Assembly: GCF_037975245.1 (NCBI RefSeq)
Contig: NC_092573.1
Span: 14,530,001-14,594,000 of the forward strand
Direction of reading: 5' to 3'
DNA from: Apostichopus japonicus
Taxonomy: Eukaryota; Echinodermata; Holothuroidea; Aspidochirotida; Stichopodidae
DNA: 64,000 nt
Notes under the pieces: generated by a model
Databases searched by the model: none
Seen by the model: only the letters and a program-made list of their open reading frames with translations
What the model was told of the DNA's origin: nothing
Translations under genes and position numbers: made by a program
Shown here: in pieces, positions 1-13,532 of the stretch
Position numbering within the stretch: position 1 is the stretch's first letter
How the letters are laid out: the number at the start of each line of letters is the position of its first letter

Positions 1-3000
1 ACATGCTCTTCATAGTACACTTCCATAAAAACTACAGTATGCACCAGAATAAATCAAACTGGAAACAACATTAATAATCAGTAAATCCTCATCTCCACAA
101 CTCTACTATAGTATCGCCATATAATCCATACAAGGGACCGTGTGGTGGTATATATACATCGTAACAAATCCTTTTGTTCTCTATAGTATAACAACATGGT
201 GGCCATTCATTGAACATCAACCCATTTAACATGTCTCATGATTCTCCTAACACACCTAACTATATTACATATAGCATCATAGTTTACACACATCACCGAC
301 TATATTTAGGAACCGAGAATTAATACAGTGTAACAGAATTATGAAGTAATGAAATCATTTTACGTAATGACAGTTAACGTTGAAATTCGTGGATTCGGTC
401 CCCTTACACGAATTCAGCACAGATTGTTATACGCAATTGTAACGTTAAAAATGATATTCAGGTCGTGTTTTGCAAATGCTATTTAATTCTAACCATATGT
501 CATTGTCTTGTTATAACTCATACAACATCATCATTTACACTCGCCGATCTTATAATCTTCTATATACTACCGTACTCGTTATCACTCGAAACGTAATATT
601 TAATCATCAAATTCTGTCCAGGTTTCTCAACTCTTCTGCATGTTTGGTCGGACAACAACTCTAACACGTGTTGGCTGGGATGCACCGCTCTAGCGTGCCT
701 TCCATTCGGCTCAGTGATACGATTTACATTACTGTGTGAAACTGACGAAAACCTAATTATTTAACATGTCATATATGCCTACCTATCATAACTGTAATCA
801 CATGACGAGACTCCGCAATAACCAACAGAGAATATTGGGTTACAATAAATATTTCGACTACCGTCACTACATTAACTGCGGTACAATACTAACGAACAGG
901 GTCAAGATGGTGTCCAGCAATTGGTCAATAGTGATAACCCCTGAGCATGACAAGAGCACTGGTCAGGATCAGAAGTAGTACCAAGATCTGCATATTCAAG
1001 AGTTCACCTCACTACAGTATAACCATAAACAATCTCTGATTAATGTGGAAGTTTTCTATGGTTGTATTTGAGATTTCCTGCTCCATTATTGCTCGATATT
1101 ATGGTGTCTTACTGTTACGAGTCCGTGTGTGTCATACATAAATTATGCAATTTTGTTATGTGACAATATCTTTAGTGACAAGTAGCAGGGCTAGTGCACC
1201 GATTTAATTTCACCCACCCCGTCCCACCTTTATCCAGCCTCCTCTATGCTCCATTCCGTGTCTTAAATCAACTCTACTCGTTCTATCGATACGGATTTGA
1301 TAATTTAACACCCCTTCTACTGGAACATTGATATTACGTAGAGACAGAGGAGTAGCCATATACGGTTTCAGTCGGTTAAGTGAACCAGTGCCCCAAAGTC
1401 CAGTAATCCCCCCCCCCCCCCCAAGAGTTGGTTCCGATATTTTAAGCCAACGAATCACAACTGCATGCCAGTCAAACAAGATTGTGAGAAAGAACTTTGT
1501 GGTTTTAACATTACGGTGATGATTAGATGCAGTTAGGACGAGGGTCCCAGCTTTCACGCTAGACCTGGGGGGGGGGGGGAGGGGCTCTTCAAACTCATGT
1601 CTACGCCATTAAGTAAAACATCGGAGAACCCAAATTGCATCTTGTGGTTCTTGGATCAGGAATGTTGCCCGACGATGACCCTGTGCCCCCCCCCCCCCCC
1701 ACAATAAAAGGTCATATGCACGATGACCAAACTTTTTGTGCCACCTTTCCGTAAAATCGTTGCAAATAGTTGAACATCTGCTTGGATGTAAGGTACAAAT
1801 TATTCCTAATCACGAGAGCACCATCTAACATTTTAATCGCCCTCAGGAATCTTCTGCCTCTTTTAAGCACCATATCGGCCAGTTTGAGGATTGGGGATGA
1901 GACCAGGCCTGACGACGGGGAGGGAGCAAAGAGGAAGCAGCCCTGATGAGCGTGGTCAATGAATAGTATCAGAGACATATGCGATCAAGAAAAATTGGTT
2001 TCTTATATTCATAATAATAAGGAAAAATAAAGATTTGTAACAACTCATGACCCCGACGGCATACTAATTGTTCCCGGGCCGAACCGTCTTTCGAAGCCAC
2101 TAGCTGAGGCAGGGGGTTTTGACATCAGTTTGGTATAGTGTAAAGTCTATTTTGTAACGAGTTATGAGTAAGACACTCGTGTCAAGGAAAGTGATTCGAA
2201 CATGTTTTCTTTAAATAATGGAGCTGTTTCAGTGACTCCATTTTCAGAGTCAGGCAACTTTATTTGTAAAAGATTTGACCCGACCGAATTCATCAAAACT
2301 GTGGTTACCAGAGTTGCTTCTCTCTGCAAATACCATCTTTAAGAACATCTCAGCATTCCATGACATCTGTTCTCATCAAATATTCTAGAACCATAAAGTA
2401 TAAAACTATAACCATCGCAGGTTTTTTTTTCTTTCTATTTTACTTCAAAGATTTAGTTGTATAGTATATAGTAACACAATTAATTGCTACATTGACTAAC
2501 ACATTCAATCAGTTACTTTCAAATGCCGCTATAGATCATAGCTTAAATTTTTCAACAGACAAGTCCGACACCATATGGATTGGACTATCTTGGTATTTAC
2601 AAATTTAGCCATCAAGACCATTCAGAGTTTTGAACCATAGAAGAGGTGAAAGTGCCGCACAGTACTCCCAAACTCGTAATCCAGCTCTCGCTGATGAAGT
2701 TTCCTGTTTCGCTTTCATAAAACGCCTTCAGCCACATTCAATCCCCCTGATTTTTAAACCATCCGAAGTTTGTTTTATCCTCTTCAACATCCAAGCAAAA
2801 CACTATAATGACGTTGACTGAAAACATGCCAAAACGTCACTTCTGTTTGTCCATTTTGGCGTTTTGTCGATGGATAACCTCAGCGGCGGATGCACACTGC
2901 TGTGGGTACGGAACCAATAAAGCGTTCCACAGGAAAGTTCATTTAATATTCAGCTGTCCAGTGCCGACGAAAATCGGAGATCAAATGTGCATAACCAGGG

Positions 3001-3879
3001 CCGTGTCATAGACGAATTAGAGGTCCTTGAGAAAGCCAACGGAGGCTACGTAATTAAGTATGATAAATGAGTGAGTTTTACCTTAAACCTAAAAACAGAG
3101 AAAATAGTTATGGTTTTCTTGTATATATATGAAAATGATTGATATTCAACAAAAAGTCCTCGGTTCTAGGGAAATTTCTTTTTGTTGAACTTTAATTTAT
3201 CAAGACGAGTGTTTATCTAGACGTTTACGCGTCATCTATCAGACATGTCAGAAAGGTTTGGATAACTGTTCCAGAAAATTTTCCACTGCTCGAGGTTCAA
3301 AACCTACAAACCGATTTCAGGTCCATGAGATGATCTATATGCTTGGATTTATTTAAATAAGTTTTTTTTTTTTTAATAGTTTTTGTTGCGTTTTCTCCGC
3401 GATGAATCAAACGAAAGCCGGTCCCTTGATTTACACAAACGTGGATTAGTGTGAAGTAGCGCAACTCATAAATTATCGGTTAAGTGCGTGCCAAATATGT
3501 TGATATGGAAGAAGGTCAACCGCGAAATTTATTCTCTGACGTAAGTATTAATATCGTCCGGGTCTTTCACCCAACAAATATCATGGCAGTGGGGGCGACG
3601 TCAGGTTATTTTTAAATGGTGTACAAGTCAACATTTTGGTTGGCCGAAAATGGCGCTTTAATTGGTATATTCTTGACAAATTTGGCGTCTATTGTCATAT
3701 TCTTGTTCCTTTTGTTTATTGAATTTCTTTTCTGCATCAATTAAGAGAACGATGGTTCATAACGTCTTGATAGAACAGTTATCAACGATCTTGACCTAAT
3801 GAGAATCCAACAGTCACTATTGCTTGTGTAAATATAGTTGCCCTTTGAGGAAGGGAAAGGGTCTGGTAGGGATCAGTGG
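1..3879. other. gene-free stretch at the left edge
   Basis: No open frame here shows a recognisable domain, and none is bounded by convincing splice sites in a coding context. The stretch is AT-rich with scattered G or C homopolymers. A short frame starting at 2826 begins with a weakly signal-peptide-like segment, but nothing joins it in phase to a later exon. The 5' exon or exons of the cysteine-rich gene that starts in this window at 6767 could lie here or to the left of the window. Confidence 0.5.
1408..1700. repeat. cluster of C and G homopolymers
   Basis: Three long runs fall within 300 bases: 15 C at 1408-1422, 13 G at 1567-1579 and 15 C at 1686-1700. Runs of this kind recur throughout the window and are the source of several proline- or glycine-rich spurious frames. 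Confidence 0.85.
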
Positions 3880-4526
3880 CAAGGGCGGCGGAAGCACTTT
3901 TAATCTGGGGGGGGGGCACCGACATCAAAGGGCACTTTGCAGAAATTCGATTGGACTGATGCCTTATATTTAGTACCCATTATAACTCTTATTGTATTAT
4001 CTTATTTGCGTATACACATCACTCCATCAACGTCCCCCCCCCCCCCCCTTCAAGGAAAATATGCATACTAGCACTGCAATATCCAATTTGCAAATTGGGA
4101 AACAAGGAACAAGTTTTCTTTTGAGACAAAATGAGGTGAAATCATGCTAGTTGCTCATGTAGGAATCTTCGGAATTAGAGTTTATTTCTTGTTAATATCT
4201 TTACAAATTTTTCCATTCGAAATAGCTTTGAGTTTGACCCACAGAAATTCATTAAAAGTCAGGGGCGTAGCCAGGATTTGCAAAGTTGTATGCACGACTA
4301 TGTGAGCGGAGCGCCACCATCAGTTTGCGCGGAGCGTACAAGAAAATTTTTCGTTTTACAAACCCCTCAGATGGTCGGAAACGGCCCTTCCCGAGTGTTC
4401 ATTCTAATTCCCTGGCCTCTTGCTAACTTGAGACACCTCAATTTTTATGTAGAAAAAGGGCACATTTTTAACCTGAGGAAATGGGGGGCACGTGCCCCCT
4501 GTTCCCCCCCGGTTCCGCCGCCCTTG
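3880..4526 (+). mobile_element. non-autonomous hAT-type DNA transposon, copy 1
   Basis: This 647-bp element has perfect 14-bp terminal inverted repeats, CAAGGGCGGCGGAA. It is flanked on both sides by the 8-bp direct repeat ATCAGTGG, at 3872-3879 and 4527-4534. An 8-bp target-site duplication with ends of the form CARNG is the signature of the hAT superfamily. No transposase frame is present, so it must be moved in trans. A near-identical copy lies at 61964-62602. The open frames inside it are artefacts of the non-coding interior. The interior also contains a stretch around 4260 that itself resembles a hAT end, which suggests a composite origin. Confidence 0.92.
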
Positions 4527-5025
4527 ATCAGTGGAGTGCGCAAGGGGACTGCCTCACCCCCGATCGTCAGTCGAGGTGGGGGGGGGGGGAGTGGTTCAAT
4601 CGGGGGATTTCTTTTACAACCAGCAAGGGAAGAACTGGACCATTACTACGGGTGCACCCCTCCCCCTTTATTCAACCAACCTCAAACAAAGTACTTATTA
4701 GCAAAACTTCACGTTTAGAGTTACTTATAACATAGATTATAGTCTAAATATGCCTCGGAAAGCACCATTCGACGTCTCATTGTTTTTTTTTGGGGGGGGG
4801 GGTGGGGTGGAGGGGAACCTCCTTTACATAGCAGGTATAGTCAATGACCCCAGAGCAGCCCCTCCTAATTTATAACATCATTGATTCCCCACTGGCAGGC
4901 TACCTAAATCATTCAGAGAAGTTTGAATTATTATTTTATTGCACAACCTTCCGTTTATACCTAAATTATATACACCACTTGATGTCTAAAGTTTAACTAA
5001 TAACTCATCCATTTAAAGTTTCAGA

Positions 5026-5142
5026 ATATATAAATATATAATTGATATATATAATTGATATATATATAATTGATATATATATAATTGATATATATATATA
5101 ATTGATATATATATATAATTGATATATATATATATATATAAT

Positions 5143-5200
<58 letters not shown>
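5026..5200. repeat. AT-rich compound microsatellite
   Basis: The block is built from AATTG followed by AT dinucleotides. Successive units have progressively longer AT stretches, and the block ends in a pure (AT)n tract of several tens of bases. The Tyr-Ile repeat frame on the minus strand is only a translation of this tract. Confidence 0.95.
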
Positions 5201-5203
<3 letters not shown>

Positions 5204-5797
5204 TTAGGGTCGGTCATGCCCCGGATGACCCTTTAATTGTTATGGCAACTATCTTGGATACGCTTGCAAAAGCCTAACTTATATGACACTGTTACGCTGT
5301 TACACCCACCACGATTACTTGACTGGAGTATACGTGGGTGCTGGACACATTGAGGCATCCGTTAAACTCTCAGTGTTAGTCCCCTATCGGATGGGGTAAT
5401 AGGCCTGTTTATTTGATAACAATTTTTTAACTCTAAATAATGAGGCGAAATCATCTCGTAAGCGTCTATAGCTGATTTTTGTTTGGAGGCTATTCAAGTC
5501 CTACCCCTTCTCCCGACTCACTAGTAAAAATAATCGGTGTTCTATGAACACGACATGCGGACGCCGAGACGAGCAATGATGGGTTACTCTTGGGAACCAA
5601 CTGATACACTTGCTACAGATAGTCCGTTCATAGTTTTGGTAAAGCACCAAAATTTCCGTAATTGAGGGTTGTAAATATGTCATTTAAGCCAAATTTGTTG
5701 TCGGATTTTTGAACTGTTGGTTGGTTTAATGTTGCGGGAGCTGAAATATTGTGATTATAAAAATGCATACACGAAAATGCCAATGATGTACTAACGT

Positions 5798-5800
5798 ACA

Positions 5801-5854
<54 letters not shown>
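5798..5854. repeat. (TA)n microsatellite
   Basis: A nearly pure TA dinucleotide run of about 50 bases in otherwise gene-free sequence. Confidence 0.95.
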
Positions 5855-5855
<1 letters not shown>

Positions 5856-6766
5856 TATATAATGCGCTTATAGAACTGGTCGATTCATGACTTGCACACT
5901 TCCACAAAATATTATATTAAAAACCGGCAGGAAACGCAAACAAATATTGTTGCTCACAGTGAAATATTCTACTCATTTGTAAAAGGGGTTTCTATGTTGC
6001 TTTCGTTACATCATAACTTAATTAACTCTAATAGAACCACGTATTCTATAGCGTCAGGAGGGGACATCAGTTTTGATACACTTTAAATATATATATATTC
6101 TTAGTTCGCTGTTTCCATTTAGATATAACCTCTTGTAAACTATAAGGAATAGCCGAATTCAACGATGACGATAAGCTTTGGTCGAGAGGAGCTGGTGAAA
6201 CCCCACCAAGACACATATTCGTGACATACCGGTGGTCGGTAATAGATCAAAGTACGAAGCTAAGTTCCCGATCAGTTTTTGCGATTAACAGTCTCAACGG
6301 AACAGTGGGAATTGAACCAAGGGGGAGGGGGGTGGGAGGGTGGCTGGCAACAGTAACAATGATCACATTAGGACGCACGATGAATGCAAAGTTTGGAATT
6401 AGTAGTCTGTAGACGACACAGAAAAGTTACCACATACAGACACACTAAGTTATGGCAAATTAATTATTCAACTTGGGATATGCAGGGGCGTACCTCGAGG
6501 GTAAGGTTGGGTAGGGGATGGTTCCCAAGAAGAAAGCAATGACACCAAGTAAGAGAGACAATGCTAGTGTGTCATCAGACTTTTTCGGCTGAGGGTGGGG
6601 GTAGAGGGATGGGTGAATATTTGCAAACCCCCCATAATTTCCTGCTATTATTTTTTATTTGTCTTTCACATATTTATTCTTGAAATGCCATCATACTTTC
6701 CTTAAGTTTTTACGGTACTAAAATGAAGTATTTATTGTTTTTCTTGTTCTATTTGTCCTTAAATAG

Positions 6767-6881
6767 TTCCACCTGATAGGCAGAGCTCTGCTCCAGTACT
6801 TACACCAGAACAAAATCTTTGTCAGCCTAAATGTACTCCAGAGTTTTGTGAAGAAAATACGAAAGATGTTTGCTCTGCAGT
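6767..6881 (+). CDS. cysteine-rich gene, upstream exon (partial gene)
   Basis: This internal exon is bounded by a strong acceptor (pyrimidine-rich tract, then AAATAG) and a strong donor (GTAAGTAAC). It opens with the last two bases of a codon and closes with GT, the first two bases of a codon. The readable part is about 37 residues with four cysteines late in the exon, spaced C-x3-C-x4-C-x7-C and including LCQPKCTPEFC. The closing phase fits the next cysteine-rich exon at 24230, where the shared codon becomes Val. The C-x3-C-x4-C spacing recurs in that exon, so the two probably belong to one protein. The family is not recognised. Cysteine density suggests a secreted or extracellular product, but the signal peptide exon was not found. 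No transcript evidence is available here. Confidence 0.55.
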
Positions 6882-7317
6882 GTAAGTAACACAGCAACCA
6901 TTTCCCTTCTATTTCTTCCCAGATAAACTGAATTGTATCTCTACTAATACATAAGTTACTCATACGTTACCTACAATTTACTTACAATTCAAGTTTGATT
7001 ACATAATACCTATTTATAATTTAGTATAACTTTACCTTTAAGCTAACTTTATTTAGTTACTTTCATAGGATGTTGTTGGCTTTATGTTATGAGCTAGGAA
7101 TTAGGTGGAAAGATGTTTTACATACATCTTGAGTCACGACTTAACATGTGTATGACCTGTTTTTGGCAAAATCTGTCAATATCCCTCCAGGCCTAGGACA
7201 AAATAAGGGTAAAACTACATTCTTACCGGACCCCCTTCCCCTCCCACCAATTGGGTAATTATTTCCACTGTTGTATCACTAAGGCAGGCATATATGAGGC
7301 AACGAGTGACAGAAGGG

Positions 7318-7436
7318 TAAAGGATCGCAAAGGTAGGGTAGATGAAGCCAAGGGAGGGGAGGGGGCTACAAAGTGAAGGGGTGGGGGAGGGGCTGGGGTG
7401 GGGCGGGGGAAGGGAGGGGGAAGGGGAGAAGATGAG
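7318..7436. repeat. G-rich purine tract
   Basis: The plus strand carries a dense series of G-runs separated by short A- or T-containing spacers. The spacing could allow G-quadruplex formation. The Pro/Ser-rich minus-strand frame across it is a by-product of composition. Confidence 0.7.
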
Positions 7437-10400
7437 GAACAGCCTGTAATGAGAAGATGTTTGCTAATCCCCTGCACCACACCTAACCTCTCTTGCATTC
7501 CTCAAATCTTGCCTTTTATCCTGAGGTTTATCATCCATGCATCAACAAAGTTCAAATAAGGAAAAACAATACACAAAACAGGTGTTTAGAAACCAAATTT
7601 CCAAAAGAAATCTTTCACTGGTTATTCATAAATTGAAAATATAAGCTAAATATAACAAACTTTCTCTCCTCTGAAAAAATCTTGAGATACCTGACAAATA
7701 TTGATGTAAGGTATTACAAGAACTTTTTTTGTTTCATGAGCCTAAATAAACGAACAAATTTTAGAAGAGAATAAAAGGACTGATCTATTTTAATAAGTTA
7801 TTCTCTTCTTCTTTCAACCTCTTTAAGATAATCTTTTCTCTGTATCTCATCTATTATTACCAATCAAATGTATGTCAGCAATTCATTTGGCTTCATGAGT
7901 TTGACGGAATCTTAAGAATTGTTCAGGGTTTGTTTTTAACCTACTCTTCCTGGAAAGCTTCATCAAATTTCAAAATGAATGCTCACAAAAAGTATAAACT
8001 GACAATATGGAAACAGTCACTTTGAATTATTGTCTAACTGCCTCTAAGATTTAGACTGGAGAAGAAAAGAAATAAATTGACCAGTTTCAGTCAAGTTTTC
8101 TGAGTGGAATAACCTTTGTCGAGTTGCTCCTCCACACCCTCCTCCTGCTGATGGAAATCTTCAGAGCTACTGTGTAACTTTTATACAACAAATGATAACA
8201 TAACATTATATCACTGAAATTGTCAACATTAATGCCTGACGTTTTTCTGGGGGAGGTCACCCCAGACCACACAAATGGGAATCGTTTTCTGCTACCCCAG
8301 TGCCACATTATACCCTTCATAAAATCCTTTCTTGGCCTCTGGTCCTTCCATAAAGGTTCAAACCCCTACCTAAATAAGTTGGGAGAATCTAAAATCCTCC
8401 CCCCCCCCCACCAACTCTGGAAATTCATCTGCATGCCACTGATTACATCCAAGCAGTATTGGAAGACTGCACTGATTGGACTGATTAATAACCTGTGTTA
8501 ACACCAAACTTCAAATCAGCCAATTAAAACCCTGCATTAATCTTTAACTATTCATGTTTTGTATTGTAATTTTCTTAAAGTAGCATATCGCATAGGGGAT
8601 CGGGAAGTGAGGGGGGGGGGGGGAGGAATGATTCCAATAGACCTTTGGCCCTCAATATGCACAGTGATATGACTTTAAAGACAATTCATGTAGGATATGG
8701 TTTAAAAGTATTTTCTGTGAAATGCAGTGTCTTAATAAAGAACAAATTTTAGCCTAAAAACAATCATTTCTGCAATATACCTTGGGTATTTACGTGTGAT
8801 GATATTTTATTTTTTATACCAAATATCTCCAATCTCTATGAAAGCAATATCCTATCTACCAAACTAACACAATTGGTAACACCTGCACTGTGCTCCCTTC
8901 ATCCCCACTTCCAGGACATGGCTACTCCTTCCAAATCTACCATCAGAAGTTAACAAAATAAGTGGTAAATTACATATAGTGCCAACTGGATGCATGATGC
9001 CAGGATTCATGCTTTTTTTCCTCACAGACTTTACATCCAAGAATATTCCCTTGGTTTTCACTTCCTCTCAGACAGCAAGTTGCATTTTAATTACACATTG
9101 CACTTCAGCAGTTAAAAAAAAAGAAAAAAGTACATGTCTAGGTAGTAATACTGTAAATACCTACAAAATAAGAAACTGAAAAGTCAGCTCAGTACAAACT
9201 AGAAGTAAACCTGCTCAGTAGCTATCAAAGTTTGTGACTCAATGTATGTCACTGAAATGAACACATCTTTTGTATTAATTCCTAGCCATAGTAAATATGC
9301 AAATTTTAGGACAACAATGCAAGATCAAATTTTATCTTATAAATTTGCCTTCGACTTTCAATACAATATTTTTGCGGACGTATCATATCTAGCCTACTTG
9401 GCTGCTCAGTGGATATCATTTATCTAGCAGGAGACCTGTACAAGACATGAAACCATCCAACCTGTCAGCCATGTGGATTATAACACTGCTTGAATTTATA
9501 CTCTGCATTGTGAAAAAAAAACAAGATAATATTCTTGATGATTGCCATCAAGTTTGATCGGTCATATTTAAAAGTAATAAAAAAAGAATAAAAAAATTTC
9601 AAAAAATGAATTTGTTAAGGATGGTTCATATCACAAATTTGTGTCACCACATCCATTTCCATGCACGTGGTGTATAGTCACGGAAACGGCACTCCATCAT
9701 AGCACAATCAAAATAAACGGGTTGAACCAGATACTTCAAGCTAGATAACCAAATGGAACCTTGCGGTTTAACATCCCAGGATTATTGAATAGGGTCACAA
9801 AAGACCAATGTGGAAATTAAAATTGAGAGAATTTCTTGTGAAATTATATCTGCTTGCAAGTGCAGGCAAAGTGATGATACAATTTTCACTGAGTGCAAAG
9901 AACCAATGCAATGGCTTAAGGTGAAAGATCCAACTCAAGTGTAGTTTGAGGGATTCAGATCTTTAAAGGGGAGGGGAGGGGAGAGGAGAGGGCACCCTTG
10001 CGGACAGGAGGATGCCAAGGATGAGGGGTAAAGCAACTGACAAGTGAAACATTTATGTCAAGCCCTGTTGTTCTAACTATTTAGCTTGGCTAGCCTCCAG
10101 TGGCAGACGTTGTAGCCTGGGCAAAAGGCCTCAGTGGAAAGGCCTCCATGGCAAGGGCTCTGTGGGAAGGAGGTGCTGCCCTACCCCTTCGAGAAATGAT
10201 TTTATGATTAAGGGTGCTTAAATTGTTACAAAATGGTTTTATATATTTCAACATTTGAAATCATTTATGTTCAAGATTTTTCCCCTTTTTCCCACAAATA
10301 TTGGTATTTTTCTGTTTTCTTCCAATGTTTTGGCAAACCTCCAAAATATTTTGGAGTCCCTAAACATGTAAATGGCTTGGAAAACCCACTTTGGATACTA

Positions 10401-10826
10401 GAGATGTGAGGCAACACAGAATTATATTTTGAAGCAGGCTTTCAACACAGTCCTAAATCATACCTCATAAATCTGACCTGTTTAGAACATTTCGGACTGC
10501 TAACACGTCAATCAATGTTGCTTCCTCTCGCTATAGAGTTTCGTGTCCAAAGTGCATCTACTTGCAATCAATGTACAGCTAGACCTGTGTTGTCTTTACT
10601 TTTCAGCAATCCTTCACATGGTATCAGGGTTAAACATACTTATCCAAAAGAATTCTCTACATAGCCGAACTGTCGTAACCTGAGAATTCCCCCCCCCCCC
10701 CGGTTCCGGTTGAGTGTATTTTAAACCGTTTATTTGAAGTATTTATATTGTGTTGGCAACAATGATTTAATGAGCTGGTCACTCCTTGATTTATAAACTT
10801 ACAAATCATAATTTCCATCCACTCTA

Positions 10827-10953
10827 GTACTAGCTGCATCAGTAGGCCAAAGCTTTGGTTCTAGCTGCTCCAGTAAGCCTAAGCTTGGTACTAGCTGCTT
10901 CAGACGGCCTAAGCTTTGGTACTAGCTGCTTCAGTAGACCTAAGCTTTGGTAT
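10827..10953. repeat. 34-35 bp tandem repeat, about 4 copies
   Basis: Units of the form CTAGCTGCTTCAGTAGRCCT followed by AAGCTTTGGTA repeat about four times with minor substitutions. Confidence 0.85.
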
Positions 10954-12423
10954 TCTATCGTAGTCATGACCAGTTGTATATGTCTGATGATTATCTATGG
11001 GTCTGGCATACAAACATACATGTAATGGTGGAAGAATGGATCATAAATAGGTGTACTTAAGGAAATAATTTCAGCTCTCTAGCTGTGACTGCATGACTCT
11101 ATGACATACAGTAGTGAAGGATCACCTGTGGCATTATAATGAAAATTCCATGCAATGCAAAGTGCTAACATTGGTAGGCCAAGGGAGCCCTAGGACCTTT
11201 AAGGAGGATGTGATGACCACTGTTCTTCCGTAGCGCCAAAATAATCCTTCGATTTCCGAATGGAAATTCGCAGGGATCATGTGAATCTCCACCCACTGTA
11301 CTTATGACCTACCCTGGACTACCCAGCAAGGGACCACCTGTTTTACATTCTTATGTCTGATCGCAGTGCTAACATGTTACCATTAAGTAGGTTTGGTAGG
11401 TAGATGAGGAAAGTGCATAAATATAGTGGAGACAGGTATGGAGGAGCAAGGTAAATCTTGCAGAACTCTTTTGGAGTTAAAGGTTTAACACTCTTTAAAT
11501 TAAATAATATATTCAATTGATCAACGTGCATGGCAATATAAATATGCAATGTTAAGTTTTCAATTTCATCAGTCTTAGGATATAAATCATAAACCTTCAC
11601 CATTCCATCTCCACCTTAGTCATTATTTCCCCAGCAGTTCATTTTCAAGTAAGAATGTGATATTACCGATAACGACATTATTCGGTACGACACTACTTTA
11701 CATCGACTCAAAAATTCAAGTCATACTTTAATGCCTGAATTCCATTCACTCCAGCTTTCACATAGAATAAGACAAACTCTTCACAAACTGATCGAGTAGA
11801 CAGTTTTACAGTCTCGTGAATATTCATCAGGCAGCACTACCCCTGAGCAAACCAAAAAAACCAAACCAACTACTTGATGTTATAGCTTGCATCAAGTGTT
11901 AAACGTCTTTAGTACTACGAGAATGACACGGAGCAACAAGAATATGACTCCAGCTTCGGGCAATGATTCTCACTGTAATCATGCACACCTACATCTGCTT
12001 TTCTGCATATAGTCTGATTCTTACATGGATTGCCCACTGGTGCGCAGACGACTACAAGCTAGCTTGGTACATCAAAACCTGAAACGAAAAAGAAGAGATC
12101 ATTCCTTCCATTAGGAGATATTATACTGAGAAAAGATGATGAAATATGGTGATTTGATTCTTCTTACTTCGGAGTAGGGGAAGAACAGGGGAGGGGGGGG
12201 GAGTTGGGGAATGGTTTGCAACTTGAAAGAAAGATCACAGTTTTACACTTGAAATTTAACATGGGGACTGAACATTAAATGTGAGATACTACAAGTTTGA
12301 ATATAGGATATTTGATTTGACATTAAGACATCTCTCTGGTAAATTTATCATAGACTTAAGGCAAACTGATTTAATTTGATACACTGTTACTCCAACTCCC
12401 TACATTTCATGTTTTGCCAAATT

Positions 12424-13020
12424 TCTAGTACTTAATTCTTGAAGATAACATGGTAGGCAGCCCAATTCTACAGAACATGTGAAATTAGCAGTGACGATAA
12501 AATAATAGGCTGCAGCAACATGGGTGTAGGCCTACTATTAGAACGAGATGTCTCTATATCCTGAGAATATGAAAATTAGTGGTAAGAATAACATAGAAGG
12601 CTGCCTTCTAAAATGTCTGCAGCCATAACACAGTACAGTAGGTAGCTATATACAGTGGGTATATGGTTAGAGGGATCAGATGTCTGCATCATCATTTGTC
12701 TCCTGGAAATATGCAAATAAGGGGTAGCAATGCCATAGCATGCTGCCTACTAATGTAGTTGCGTTCATAACATAGTAGGCTCCCAAATATGATTACCCAA
12801 TGATCTTTGTATGCTACTGTAGGTCCCCAAAAATCTATGGCAATTAGCAGTGATAATAACATAATAGACTGTCCAGTAGCACCATCCGGTAGTTGAATTA
12901 TGTCTGTATGAACAGAGGTCTAAATGTCACTATGTATATACATTTATAGCTGGTCTCCGAGAGTATGCAAATTAGTTTTCACAATAACATACAGTGCCAA
13001 CTGGAGGCATGATGCTAGGC
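12424..13020. repeat. old diverged tandem repeat, about 5 units
   Basis: A motif resembling TATGMAAATTAGNRGTRAYAATAACATA, followed by a GCTGCC-like block, recurs near 12480, 12567, 12707, 12830 and 12960. The period is roughly 90-140 bp. The units are strongly diverged. The last unit ends in a 33-bp sequence that also occurs near 8970. Confidence 0.6.
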
Positions 13021-13532
13021 TACTCGGACAAACAAACCCCAAGGGTGAATTCTCTTTACATCCCTAATTTAAACAGGCACTTTCAACTGAATGTTGATCG
13101 CTAAAAACCCGACAAGGCCAACAGGACAATGGATTCTATACAGTCAGCCCTCACCAACAAAGTACTTGAAGTAGCGAAAAAGTCATATGAGCCTGGGTTT
13201 GGCTGAATCCTAAATGTACTCAGCCCTTCAACCTGTGGACACACCAAACTAAACTATACTGTTGAGTCAACCACAACAGACCTACACTTAACAATGAGGG
13301 TCCTTTGTATCGAACAAAAACAAGTTTTGGGACGTTAAGTGAACTGGCTTTGTACCCTGGCTTGTAATACCTTTGGATTAGCCACCGGTTCTATTCTAGC
13401 TAAACTACAAAAGTCTGTCGTTATTTGATTAGTGACACAAAAGAATGGAAAGTGTATTTTCACCAGAGTGAAATCATGGCACTGATTTTAAAGTGACCAA
13501 ATACCAACAAGAACTAACAAAAATGGTATATG

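Larger units (their letters stand above)
4535..6766. other. gene-free stretch with microsatellites
   Basis: Between the hAT element and the first cysteine-rich exon I see two AT microsatellite blocks, G-rich runs near 4575 and 4790, and at 6485 a sequence resembling a solitary hAT-type left end. No coding exon could be supported. A 5' exon of the cysteine-rich gene could be hidden here. Confidence 0.5.

Noticed and set aside
1712-1978. 88-codon minus-strand frame with LINE-like feel
   Set aside because: No reverse transcriptase or endonuclease motif could be identified.
2826-2905. Possible signal-peptide exon for the cysteine-rich gene
   Set aside because: The only usable donor (2906) leaves two bases of a codon, whereas the exon at 6767 needs one, so the two cannot be joined directly. 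The hydrophobic stretch is also weak.
4278-4735. Overlapping 146- and 84-codon frames near 4.3-4.7 kb
   Set aside because: They lie mostly within the non-coding hAT-type element and run through G/C homopolymers; similar frames recur in the second copy.
6484-6720. Another hAT-type element beginning CAGGGGCGTACC
   Set aside because: Only a left-end-like sequence is visible. No inverted right end or target duplication was found nearby.
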